Shown: positions 10,562 through 21,460 of the stretch, in pieces | How positions within the stretch are numbered: the stretch's first letter is position 1 | Layout of the letters: each line of letters opens with the position of its first letter | DNA from: Alentia gelatinosa | Taxonomy: Eukaryota; Annelida; Polychaeta; Phyllodocida; Polynoidae | Reading direction: 5' to 3' | Assembly (NCBI GenBank): GCA_950022655.1 | Contig: OX465580.1 | Coordinates: forward strand, 97,606,797 to 97,670,796 | Length of the DNA stretch: 64,000 nt | Position numbers and translations under genes: made by a program | Notes under the pieces: model-generated | Databases searched by the model: none | What the model was told of the DNA's origin: nothing | The model's input: only the letters and a program-made list of their open reading frames with translations

Positions 10562-11078
10562 CAGGAGGACCACGGACACGAATGCCCCGTCAGCGTCCGG
10601 GGAGGCCGCACAGGGACCGGCCCGGGGACCCGACCCGGGGACCCTGGAGGCCCCTTCACGGGCCAAGACGCCTGCCGGCAGGGATGCCCCACCATCACAC
10701 GCCGCGCGGGGACCGGCCCGGGGATCTGCTTCGGGGACACCAGAGGCCCCACCACCTACCAAGGAGGCCGCGCGGGGACAGGCCCGGCAAACCCCGGAGG
10801 CCCCACCACCTACCAAGGAGGCCGCGCAGGGACAGGCCCGGCAAACCCCAGAGGCCCCACCTGTAACCGAGGAGACTACCGGGGAGCAGAGGCCGGAGGC
10901 GCAGAGGGCCCCACCGACCCGCCGGCGGAGGAGGGAGCAAGTCATTAGGGCCCCCGGGCCTGTGCACCCCACCTTCCTGCCTTTCGGTGCAGTGCGGGCC
11001 GTGGTACAGATGTGGGACGGGGACAGTAACGTTCGGCTGCTGGGCCCCGCGGTCGCGACTGACCCCCGGAGGGCGTGA
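10422..11078 (+). CDS. Third ORF of the gypsy element, Pro/Ala-rich, unknown function
   Basis: Begins at an ATG in good context (ACCATGG) inside the tail of the pol frame. The 218-residue product is dominated by Pro, Ala, Thr, Glu and Arg, with a basic patch RRRRREQV near the end. A 54-bp tandem repeat at about 10742-10860 encodes PEAPPPTKEAARGQARQT twice. It lacks a signal peptide, a membrane segment or env features. It may be the disordered tail of a lost integrase or an accessory protein. The composition is that of GC-rich filler, so function is unassigned. Confidence 0.45.
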   Translation: MAPLVDTVTTERQPREGGPDAAKDNPPLTQGAVRGPAPETRDAPPPDRRTTDTNAPSASGEAAQGPARGPDPGTLEAPSRAKTPAGRDAPPSHAARGPARGSASGTPEAPPPTKEAARGQARQTPEAPPPTKEAAQGQARQTPEAPPVTEETTGEQRPEAQRAPPTRRRRREQVIRAPGPVHPTFLPFGAVRAVVQMWDGDSNVRLLGPAVATDPRRA

Positions 11079-11564
11079 GCGGCGTCCACCTGCCGTGGGA
11101 GGGTTCCCCAAGTACGCCGCTAGAGGTGTGGGCTCAGAGGGCGGAGCCCAGCGAACTCCTCCGCGAGGGGTACGTGGCAACGGAGGGAGACCAGCTGTCT
11201 TGCTGTAGAGTGCGCCCGGATGGAGCCATTGAAGTCCGATGGGAGCGTCACGTGGTGTACTGTCGGGTGAGTAATGCACTCCTAGTAATTCTATGTGACT
11301 GTAGGTAACCGTCTGGCTGGGGGTAGACAAGCATCACTAACCAGAGCGTGTAAAAAAAAAAAATTAAAAAAATAAATAAATAAAAAAACAGTAGGAAAAG
11401 AAAAAAAAAAGAAAAAAAAAGGGGGCTCCGGGGGAAGGATAGTTGACCGAGTACCAGTAGTCGGGGTCCGTAACTGGGGGACGGTAGAAGTCCCCCGGGG
11501 AAGAGCCAAAATAACTAGGGGCTCCCGGCCCTCTCTTTCTATTTTTACAGGCACCTGACCAGTA
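11079..11564 (+). pseudogene. Downstream coding segment with a candidate intron
   Basis: In the pol frame, 11079-11266 encodes a more balanced segment (EVWAQRAEPSELLREGY, IEVRWERHVVYCR). It meets a consensus donor CGG|GTGAGT at 11267. A strong acceptor (CTCTCTTTCTATTTTTACAG) ends at 11550, and the joined frame stops four codons later at TAG. The intron (284 bp) holds an A-rich block. Introns inside LTR elements usually serve subgenomic mRNAs. Whether this segment is read with the ORF ending at 11078 or separately cannot be told. Confidence 0.4.
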
Positions 11565-11597
11565 GATGGTGGATAGTTGCAGTGGCGGGGACTTCGG

Positions 11598-11759
11598 CGA
11601 CGAGGACGGCCAACGAGGATGCGGCAGCGGACGGGGAACTCAGTTAGGAGGGTGGCGTGCCCCTCAGTGTTTGTTGTTCGACGAGGACGGCCAACGAGGA
11701 TGCGGCAGCGGACGTGGAACTAAGTTAGGAGGGTGGCGTGCCCCTCAGTGTTTGTTGTT
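11598..11759 (+). repeat. 81-bp tandem duplication in gypsy 3' region
   Basis: Two adjacent 81-bp units (11598-11678, 11679-11759) differ at two bases. They begin CGACGAGGACGGCCAACGAG and end GTGTTTGTTGTT. A looser duplication around GTAAGCCCTTATGGC / GTAGGCCCTTACGGC follows at 11806-11920. Confidence 0.85.
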
Positions 11760-12000
11760 AGATGGGACGGAAGAAATTTGTTGTTGATTGTTGTTCGATA
11801 GTAGTAAGCCCTTATGGCAGCCCCCGTTAGAGGACGGTCAGTTGCGTTACGAAGTTTTGTCACTATAGTTGTAGCAGTAGCGGTAGGCCCTTACGGCGGC
11901 CCCTCGTTAGGAGGTGGGCCCTTCTGGTTTTTAAAAAGAATAATGTAATTCATCAAAGGCCGGTATGGTCTCTCTTTTTCCGCCCCCCGGGCTTAAAGTA

Positions 12001-12012
12001 GGCAGGGGAGAG
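12001..12012 (+). other. Polypurine tract
   Basis: GGCAGGGGAGAG lies directly before the 3' LTR (TGTAG at 12013), the expected place and composition for the plus-strand DNA primer. Confidence 0.75.
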
Positions 12013-12347
12013 TGTAGCGGCCAGGGGGGAAGGAGGGTGTCTACTCCGGGGGGGGGGGGGGGGCAGCACTCTAGCGGGGAGGTCCCCAGGGGCCTAGCAG
12101 GGATCTACCGGGGTTCGGTAGATCTCGCGGGGCCACGGGGACTCGCGAGGCATGACGTCACGCCTCGGCTATATAAGTAGAGCGCTGCCGCCCCGGAGGG
12201 TCACTTGTGGTGCGCCAGCCCTTGAGCGAGGTCGCCTTTGACGTTACCTACGAGATACTTAGCATGTTCGATGTACCAGTAGGCTTCTTTGAATAAACAC
12301 CAACAGCTTTGTGTGAACTGTATTTCCTGGACTTGTCATCCTTTACA
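12013..12347 (+). repeat. 3' LTR, complete (335 bp)
   Basis: Runs TGTAGCGG to TTTACA. Contains a long G run, a CRE (12153-12160), a TATA box (12170-12177) and AATAAA (12292-12297), giving a U3-R-U5 order. It is the reference against which the truncated 5' LTR is judged. Confidence 0.9.
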
Positions 12348-12765
12348 ATATATATAAAGCCCCCTGGAGATAAGAAAAGCAACCCTTGCCCCTAGTGCCC
12401 AATATAAATCCCTGCTCAAATAATACAAAAAAAATCACTCTCTCCCCCAATACAAAAGCACCTGGAAAATTGCACTTATAAATCCCCCCACCCCACTTCC
12501 ACCTATCCCCCACCCCCACTCACCCCCCTCTAAGCCCCCCACCCCCACCCACCCCACCCCCTACCCCCCGATGCAAAACACACGTTTTGTGTCCAAAGTG
12601 CAGGGCCTCGACGACTCTGTTTTACACAGAATCGCCGCCTATGTAGACGACTATTTCAAACTGGCTTAAAATAGTCGCCAGGGCCAGAGCGTGTCTAATA
12701 GTCGTGAGGTGGTGCTATATTGCGTAATGAGATGTAATCAGACGATCTGCAGTCACCACGCCCTT

Positions 12766-12858
12766 GGCGTTTACATTAGACGATTTCCAGCTTTTTACTG
12801 CTGAAAGTCGTCAGGTTCAAGAATCGCCGCATATAATCGTCTAGTGTAAACGCCGGGT
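12766..12858. mobile_element. 93-bp hairpin element or element terminus
   Basis: TGGCGTTTACATTAGACGAT at the left pairs with ATCGTCTAGTGTAAACGCC at the right. The same terminus occurs at 4672 and, diverged, at 53871 and 54450. Confidence 0.55.
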
Positions 12859-15800
12859 GACGGTTACGGAAGAAAACAAGTGGGCATGCACCGTTGAAAC
12901 AATCCCTGGGAGAAAAAGTCATCGATGTACAAGGAAGCCAGTTATATTTTAAAAGGAGTGTCCATCACACGTTTCACGAGCAGGAAAGATCACTTGACCG
13001 TATTTTTTTTTTAATATATAGTAAGATATTAGCTTGGATGTCAAATCGGAAAACCCTCATCGTTAAACCTGGTATAGTAATTGTGTTAACCTAACATATT
13101 AAATGCATACAAGTCCTAAACTATGCTATTTTTGGATTATCCGATCGGACAGACAAGGCAAAAATGATAACTGACATTTGACAGACAACATAATGGGGAT
13201 TCGATGGGGATTTCCATACGGTGTATCTAGATCAATGTACATCAATATTCCATTTCTTCTTGAATAAGGTGTATAAATCCAAAAACCCTGGTACTATTGT
13301 TTAGTTTTACAGAGTTTCGGAAAACATTGAATTCCCATATTGTGCAGATATTCCTAAGCGATGCCTCTGACAAACCCAGTTCTCCATAAAATGTATTTGT
13401 CAGAAATCTTTGCAAGCCAAAGGGAAGAACATTTCCATGGAGCATGAATGCTTTATATAAGTATGAAATCAAGAACGTGATAAAGAAAGTATCCTCCATC
13501 TGACATTGAATGACATATCCCATCCCTTCCCTGGAATTGAAACGGCTTGGCTGGAACCACAAGTCAGGTTAAGATTGTTATCCAAACTCAAAGAATATCA
13601 CTAAGCAAATATCTGTTAGACATCATTTAAAAAAAAATCTAGAGGATTGAATTTACACCGTCGCTCCGTGTGTAGAACGAACGAATACTTGGTGTCGCCA
13701 TTTCATTAGCCTGAGAAAACCCTCATAATCTCGGAGGATGTGATGAACATTCTACTATGGTTCCTAATTAAGTTGTCAACATTTGTTCCATAGATGAAAT
13801 GATGCGTAAAACAATATGTATTCTTATGACATCAGAATGCACAGGATTTGATTAATATCGGGCTGCGGAAGTAATGGCGGCTCGTTCGAATTATTTAATT
13901 TTTTCTTGTAAATTTATCTCACTGTCCAACATAGAGTTTATCAGTCGGAAATTAGTGTAGATAACAGGTGAAATTAATTGTGCAGGAGATACACACATCT
14001 TCATGGATAGTTAGGTCTTTCAGAAGAATCGGTCCACGGGACATTGTAGCTGAATCTATGTATAGAAATTTTAATTAGTAAGTGTAAGGCTGCCAGATTA
14101 CTTATTTTTGTTACTGCCCAAACCAATTCGCTGGTTGCAGTACATTCAACAAAGCAATGTGACAAGTTATCCTTTTTGTTGCAAAAATTATATTCATTTG
14201 TTTCTTCTTTCCATTATACTAGATAATCATTACAGGTCATTGTCCTATTTCACAATCGATATTGCAGCGATTGCATTTTGGTCCCGTAAATATAGAATTT
14301 CAAAATTGTTTCTATGTATTAAATGCATAAATCTTGTTTCTATAACTGTTTTATATAAGGAAATATCTAGTTTCTGGATATAGCAGTCATACAGCACCTG
14401 GGAGCTGTTTCAACACGTGGGTTAAGTCTATGGTTTTGAAACAGCTCCCTGCATGAACTGAATGAATCTAAAAACCTGGTTATACACACGACCGAGTTCT
14501 TGGATGGATAAGTTACAAATCATGGATATCCAACACATTAACCCTTTCACCCTGCCAATTTTTTACCAAATATACGGCATAAACCCGTAGATAAGATTAC
14601 GGTAATACACCGTCAATGATGTTGGTATAGTATCCCGTACATTTTACTCGAATTTCTTACAATGCTGTCTCCTGTCAGCGCCGCCATTTAATCCTACGAT
14701 CCTCTACCCCTCTTGACAAGGCACAAGAATTTCTCTGTCCAGCCACAGGGAGCCCATTGTTTACTCACAAACTCATTGGATTGAACTAGTAACTCGCCGT
14801 CATCAACCTCGGTTGATTGATGAAATGTCAAATCAACCATTTGTGAAGCAAGAGGGATTCCAGGAAATATGTTTATGAAATTTAGCCCAATTAAATTACC
14901 TACTCTTTAATGAACCCTTTCTTTGGGAATAATTCAATTAGGCATTTATTATTACTCAAGGCTGCAGCGTACTCCATTTAATATTGGCAAATTTCTAAAG
15001 GTTATGAAAACCTCAAACTGAATAGAAGTCTAATATCCTGTGATTAGACCCAGTTCTAGGCCTAGTAGGGAGTGACCACTCATCAAGTCAACCCAATGCA
15101 AGCATCCTGCTAATCAATCAGTGTCAACAAACTTCCTCCTTAAACATACCGGTGAAAATGCTCCAGCTGTTTGTCAAAGAGTTTATCCGTCGGCAAACAG
15201 CAGCGCACAAACACGTAGAGAGGGCCGTTGACGTGTCGTGGCCGACAGTGCGCCATGTTACCGGATACAAGATGATCAAAAACAGGCGAGAACCCGAATC
15301 GCTCTGTCATTGTCGACCCCCAGCCGCGCTACGCTTACCTGTGCCGTCGTTACACAACATGCTCCTTAGATAATATGATGTGAGAAAATCTTTAACATTA
15401 TTCAGCACTGTTAGGAAAATTTGCTGGTTATGAGGGTTTCATTTGTGTCTTGCTGGAGTTTACTGACGGCCAGCATTCATCGTCCTTCTTCTTTCCTGAC
15501 TGCACTTGCATGAGGAGTCTTTAGCAAAGATGAAAGGTTAAACGTCTTTGTTGACAGGAGCACTTCTTTGTACAAATTTATGATATACCAATAAATATGA
15601 TTTATACACAAAGGCTTGGTGGTCCTTCACCTTTCCTTTTTTGGACTTAAGGCTTTAAGACATTGACATTTGTTCCCGATTCGTCCCGACCATCGGCTCG
15701 GTGAGAGCCAGGATTGAAATGTCGATGTACGATACATACACAATATTGACTGGTATCAGATACAAGCAGTCGTATGCTCCGAGGAGTTGACGCGTAGTAA

Positions 15801-15884
15801 TATCCGAGCGTACGCGAGGATATTGCGTAGAGTCATCTCCGAAGAGCATATAACCGCTTTTATCTGAAACCAGTCTATATTGTA
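12859..15884. other. No gene seen; small palindrome
   Basis: AT-rich DNA. A 14-bp inverted repeat (GGGAGCTGTTTCAA, 14400-14413 with 14436-14449) forms a hairpin. A TTAACCCTTTCACCC start at 14537 resembles the TTAA-bordered repeats elsewhere. A minus-strand frame at 13562-13242 (106 codons) has no recognisable domain and is not called. Confidence 0.45.
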
Positions 15885-16074
15885 TTTATCATCCACCTTT
15901 TTTGACAAGTTGCATGTCGATATCAGTTTGTTTTAGTTATGCACTATTTTCCCATACGCACTATTGGTCCGTATGCGCCACCCGGAGCATACAACATATC
16001 CGTATGCGCCGGGTATGTCCATACACACTCCCTATGTGTTTTCTATGGACACTTTTTATTAGGTGGATGATAAA
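15885..16074. mobile_element. 190-bp TA-flanked miniature element
   Basis: Ends TTTATCATCCACCT (15885) and AGGTGGATGATAAA (to 16074) are perfect inverses, and TA flanks both sides (15883-15884, 16075-16076). TA duplication fits Tc1/mariner-type mobilisation; the interior is non-coding. Confidence 0.7.
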
Positions 16075-17576
16075 TAGTACCCCGGATGAGGAGTAACAAT
16101 TACCTCGCCTGCAAAGTAGAAAGTAGCCAATTGCACTTAGTAGGGGAGATGTCTAATAGTAATAGTAAGCATGCTATACATATACAGGTACCATTTCACG
16201 TGTAGAGCATGAATGAGTTGCTTGTTTTACGATGGGACGAGCGCAATAAAAAACTTATATTATATAGTAGTCTCATTATGAGGAGCCAACCCTATGATCT
16301 CTTAATTTACCTTTTGAAATTTTACCGCTGTGCAAAGCATATGACTAAAGCATGGAAAATAGTTATTGTATGGAGTCTAGCAGAATTTACACCACATTAT
16401 AACGACTGCAGTTATGTTATTTGTGGTATAGTTCTGGCAAGACCTCATCATTGATCCCCCATTCATCGTCGTTGTTAACATCATCGCCACTTAAATTGTG
16501 TAATTAAAATCTTGCAATTCACAAGAATTTAGTCACCATCAGTATAAAGTGAAGAGATTGGTCAGCGTTGAAACTCAGGACGCCCTTTGAAGAAGAATGG
16601 CTATTATCGCTCTGTAAAGTAGAACATTCTCCATTGAGCACAATGGTAGCCCTGCGTTGTCGTGACATAAGAGGTGTTTTCTGTTTTACATTTGGCTTGG
16701 TTTTCCCCTTGGTCCTCCTCTAGGCCTATTGTTCCTGGCTGGCTGTCATTCCCTATTCTGCCTCCCCACCTCCCCATCTCATTGCAGCTTAGCTCCGTGT
16801 TGAATAAATGACCCCAAGGCTGGCAGATCCGGTGTGGCCGGATAGAGGTACAAGTAGGGAAACGGCCGGCTGCGGAATATATAGACTTACGACGTAGTAA
16901 TCAGTAGAGCTCCGGCTTGGTATTGTCTGAAACCTGATTGATGGTAGAATCGTGAATTTATCTTAGCTCGACCTTTGCATGTGACTAGGAGAAAAGGGGA
17001 AGGTGATGGAGCAGGCAGTCATGCGGCCAGCCAGGCAACTAGTTTGCGGGTCAATCGATCAGCCAGTCACTCAGTGGGGGAGTCAGTCAGCAAGCAGGTC
17101 TGCCCATTTGTGAACAGGTTTGTTGGTGAGTGAGTAGAACATTCAGTTGGTGAAACCACTATAGGTATTTCGCCTTTTTAAAAGGATTTCATCTGGTTTG
17201 AAGAAACCAAACCATACTATGGCTATCACCATACTATCGTGGGCAGGTCTTGTGGAATGCCTTAAGTGAGAAGATACAAAGAAGCGAGTCATATGTTTTA
17301 TTCAAGAAAGAAGTGAAATGTATGTACTCTGTACATGACTGGAATCAGCTCACTTAATCAAATTTCATTTCATCATTTGATCGTTTATATACTTATTGTC
17401 TTTTCAATATGTGGTTAAAAATAATGAATGTATTCTCCTGTTGGTGAAATGTAACACACAGTGGAAGATCTAACTACGGTTAGAACTGTCTGTATATCAA
17501 TAAAAAATAAATAATAATAAAAACTGTATACATAGAGGGTAAATATGACTATGAAAAATATAAGTAATATTTTAGG
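16075..17576. other. No feature seen
   Basis: Unremarkable AT-rich sequence with short chance frames. Confidence 0.4.
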
Positions 17577-17719
17577 GAAACTAGTTAACCTAAGTGGGAC
17601 GGCTGGTCGTACCGCGTTACTTTCGCTAAAACTACCGAATGAGCTTGTAGAGCGAATGCGGTAGTTTTAGCGAAAGTAACAAGGTACGACCAGCCGTCCC
17701 ACTTAGGTTAACAAGTTTC
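17577..17719. mobile_element. 143-bp near-perfect hairpin element
   Basis: The 60-bp arms (17577-17636 and 17660-17719) pair with only about three mismatches around a 23-nt loop. Arms run from GAAACT, GTTAACCTAAGTGGGACGG, to GCTAAAACTACC. No ORF. The near-identity of the arms implies a recent or conversion-maintained structure. Confidence 0.8.
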
Positions 17720-20700
17720 ACTTGTACTATACACCTCTAAATGTTCAAAATTAATTGATAACTTGCCAAAATAAGCCGATGTCGAAGCCGAAATGAAACT
17801 GTGCTGGTAGTGCGGAAGTTCTTTTATGCTACGCACCATACGCATGCGTCATCATAACTCTCCACGCAGAGGTATTCAGCGCAACGCATAACACAACAGC
17901 CGCTTGGAGACTATTTGATCTCAAAGCGTGCCGGTATGCGGCATACTGGCACACTACACAGGTTCGCCTAAAGTAACACTTGCATAGCAGAGGTTGGTAT
18001 TTGGGGTATTTTGAGGCACAGGTGAATAGTACAATCTGTTTCCAAATGATGGCTGTTTCGCTCGGGGTTAATGTAATGTAAGGCAAAGAGGCAACGAGCA
18101 AATGTGGTTGTAAAAGTCACCTTTACATTTGCTTAGATTACCCAGTTCCGTACCGTTATCACCAGCACACGTGCAGGGAGAATGGCACGTTGGTTCAAAA
18201 GGAGATCTTATGCAAGAAATATGACCCTTGAGTACATTTCCCAGCTACCAAGACACATTAGCCGCCCATTAAGTCTTTCTGTGCAGATATGGGAAATACC
18301 ACGGACTCCAGCAAGGACCTAGAACCTGCACTGTGATATCTTTCGGCACACCAGACTTACATGTACATGCTGATACCTATCAAATTATCTTATACATCAT
18401 CACAATAGGCTCCATATCTGCAGAGGCGGCGAGAGATCCTCGAAAGAGAAAGAGAAAATAAAAATGACTTGAATAAATGTCTTCAGTTTAGGTTGTTCTC
18501 ATAAGACATTCTTAACCCATTAGCGCCGGGTGATGCCTTCACTGCATGCTTTAAAGATATCGCAATCTTATTAGCTGATTATCTACAGACACACTTGTCT
18601 TGGTGGTAAATTTAAAAAATGACAGACAGCTGCTACTTCAGAAGTTCGGAGATGTTGTGTATACTACCCGGAGCGGCATAAGAGTATATAATGGTTAAGT
18701 ATAGAGTCTTATATATAATTTAAATATGTTAAATGATCCGATAACAACAAGATGACTGATTGAGATACGTAGCACATGGCACATGAACAGACTGGAAGTT
18801 ACCGTAAGTAACGAAATGCGGCTGGTACATTCTCACGGCAATGTTTGATTCACACAAGCTTGCCGATTACCAGATTGTAGCACCGAGGCTTTGACTGGAG
18901 AGCAAGTAGTGCCATGACGATTTTCCTGGATTAGGACATGTTATAGCGGCTAATACTGTTTTGTTCTTGCTCTATATATGAGAAGAAAGTCGACGAAAAA
19001 TCTTAAATCAATGAAACGATCCCAAATGATCAGTGGAAAAGCAAGAAAGGTGTTCGATATCCATACACAAACAACCCAAACCGGTTACTATGACGAGTAC
19101 AGCACAAACCCTTTGAACCAATGTTTCGTTTATGCAAGCTTTCCAAATGCAGGAGCATTTCACCGAGACCGAGACTGGAGAGTTAGTTCATATTCATTTA
19201 GCCAATTCCTAAATATATATGCTTAAAATGAATGCGTAGACCAATGGGCACTAGATACCAATCAGCGCCTGATGACAGCGCTTCTTCAACATGGATCATT
19301 GGTTATACATGGCCTTTGGTCAGGGTGTGTCCTTGCCCACCAGCCATGATGACTTATCTCTTCATTACGCACCCCACGTGCGCCTTTGTCAACCTGATAT
19401 CCAAGAACCGCCATGGGCACCAATGCAAGATCAGCACATTGGTTAGTAAGCAAAGTTATGTCATGCCTCGCCTATACATTCGGCATTTCAAGCAAAGGTG
19501 GTACTTCCTACCAGCATGAACTTGTCGATTGTTATGATTTTAGGGTGTTGATATTTCTGATCAGTCTATTATGTTATCATAGTTCATGTTGTTTTGCAAC
19601 AGTCAGTACCACTAGTTTGGTCGCTGCTGACTGTAACCTCAAAGAACCGGTTTGTTCAGGGTTTTTCTCAACCAAGTTGTCTACCAGTAGTGTACGGTTT
19701 GAAGGTCTGGTAACAATGTAGAAGGATTGAGGAACAAAAATCTGAGTGATAATAGAGGTATAACCGGGAAAGGTCCTGAGCGTGCGTCAACCTAAATAAT
19801 TCTCCTGTAGAGAATGTGATGTTAGTTAAACGAGAGCTCTGGAGAGAGTTGTGCACAGTAAGCTGAAATGTGGGTTCAGACCGACCTCTGGGCTCTGACA
19901 GATCCGACTGCTGCGAGAACAGCGCCAAACAGGAGAGTGCAAGGATACTGCAAATTCACATACTGCAGATCATAGGATGAGCCCCGAAAACTGCCCACCA
20001 TAGCTAATTTCATCATCCTTCCCTGATCTAGTTGAGAAAGGTTGGCGAGCCTTGCCAGGGATTTTGTCTTTGTTTGGACATACCTTACTATTACATTTAA
20101 GGGAGTTTATTACAAATGTGGTTGAAATATTTATATATTTAAGGTTTATTACATATGTGGGATTTTGTTACATTTAAGGGTGTAACAGACGTGCCACAGT
20201 GAGATTGCATGGTCAAAGTACGCCAGCCAGCAATGCCCCCAGAGTGTGTGAAGCACCACCTGAGTCGCGCAAGGGGTGAGATTCCTGGATGGCGCAAGGA
20301 CGCAGTTTATGGGGATCTGTGCCCTTCTTAATGAAGATTTCTGCTGTGGTCAGCAAGAGAGTAGGCCTAGTGTTCTCATGGACCCTGTCTCATGTGCTCC
20401 CTTTACGGAGCCTTTATGGAGTGGTCTCTCCTCACTCGTCCAAGGGGCATGGGGGCAAGTCTGTGTCATATTGGAGTTTGTACTCCTCTCTATCAATTAA
20501 CCCATAGGGAGGGTTATGGTTGCTGGTATGGGTGGGCCTACATGAGGAAGGCAGGCCTCAGCCACACCTACTGGGAGCTTTTTTATTGATCCTGTGAATA
20601 TATACCGTTCCTAATCTATAAAAAGGCTAGAGGGTGTATTCGTCAAGATATTTTCATCTTTTGGATGAAACACATCGTTTATAGCCGCGATTGTTTACAT

Positions 20701-20984
20701 CCTCAGACCATGTAAAATTCATCCAAAGTAAGAGCATATCTACCCTCAGGTTATAGACTGGATTGGTTTTCGATTCAAAAACCAAAGGAATGTTGGTGAA
20801 CATTAAATCGCGCGAGACTGCTAAATGGTAAAACAGAGAACACCAGATCAGAACTCAGGCTCCGCACCTCCTCGCAGACATTTAATTAAAGAATAACCAC
20901 GTAGCCATGTATTTCTTGTCGTTCACCAAACACCTGAGACTAAAACTTGCTTTGCAGATTCTGTCTTTGCAGTCGCCTCCGTTT
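17720..20984. other. No gene seen
   Basis: A TAGCAGAGGTTGGTATTT block at about 17985 recurs at 22440. An AACCCATTAGCGCCGGGTGATGCC block at 18534 belongs to the dispersed family also seen at 36990 and 46958. TTACATTTAAGGG is directly repeated at about 20091 and 20170. Confidence 0.45.
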
Positions 20985-21460
20985 TGTAAGGTGGGATTCA
21001 TGTACTTCACAGAATCCTCCTAAGATTCTGTACTCAATCATAATTTAGTGGTTGCACACGTTTGCCGAGAGTTCACGCCATCTCTTGGAAAATTTGCTTT
21101 AGTGGATCAGGCAATCGCATGGTAGTCAGTCGCATGAGAGTCATCTGTCTCATGCGAATTCGCATGGACATGCGACCAGCATGCGCCAATATTAAAACCA
21201 TTTGATATTTTCGCATCATGTGTTTGCACGGTCGCATATATTCGCAGGGTCCCATTGTAACATGGTCTCGTGAGAATTCTATGAGAATTCAGTCACCTTA
21301 GTGGATTTGGCACTTTCGTCTAAATTGTAGGGTTCCATTTCCCTAAAACATGCTTTACCCCTGCAATTGTTCCAACATTTACCCCAAAATGGAAGAGAAT
21401 ATCATTAGATTATGAACCCTGTTAGGTATATGAATTCCACCGTGTGAATTCTACGTAAGA
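20985..21460. mobile_element. Degraded copy of the GGGATTCAC miniature family
   Basis: Left end GTGGGATTCATGTACTTCAC and right end GGTATATGAATTCCACC correspond to the ends of the 945-1489 copy. The middle at 21330 carries the family phrase TAGGGTTCCATTTCCCT. A central inverted block (CGCATGAGA with TCTCATGCG, about 21130-21160) and several GCATGCGA-type words look like a second insertion. Confidence 0.5.

Larger units (their letters stand above)
6406..12347 (+). mobile_element. Ty3/gypsy LTR retrotransposon, defective
   Basis: Order is partial 5' LTR, gag, protease, RT, RNase H, truncated integrase zinc finger, a third ORF, polypurine tract and a complete 3' LTR. Order and motifs are those of Ty3/gypsy (Metaviridae-like) elements, which copy themselves through RNA in cytoplasmic particles and integrate by an IN protein. 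The LTRs start TGTAGCGG and the 3' LTR ends TTTACA. Flanks are ATAG (6402-6405) and ATAT (12348-12351), compatible with a decayed 4-bp duplication. The 5' LTR lacks its 3' half together with the primer site, and the integrase core is absent, so this copy cannot be autonomous. About five differences in the shared 187 bp of LTR suggest modest age. Confidence 0.9.
4672..12858. mobile_element. Possible large inverted-repeat element carrying the C-rich array (interrupted by gypsy)
   Basis: A perfect 22-bp inverted repeat beginning ACCCGGCGTTTACACTAGAC bounds the region (4672-4693 and 12837-12858). Between the ends are AGTCGT-containing subterminal blocks on both sides, a C-rich tandem array, and the gypsy insertion. 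Related ends occur at 53871 and 54450. The right end also pairs with a same-family copy at 12766, giving a 93-bp hairpin. The right terminus could therefore belong to a separate small element, and the single-element reading is tentative. No target duplication is evident. Confidence 0.4.

Noticed and set aside
13242..13562. 106-codon minus-strand ORF
   Set aside because: Long for AT-rich DNA but no domain, no splice signals that convince and no repeat match.
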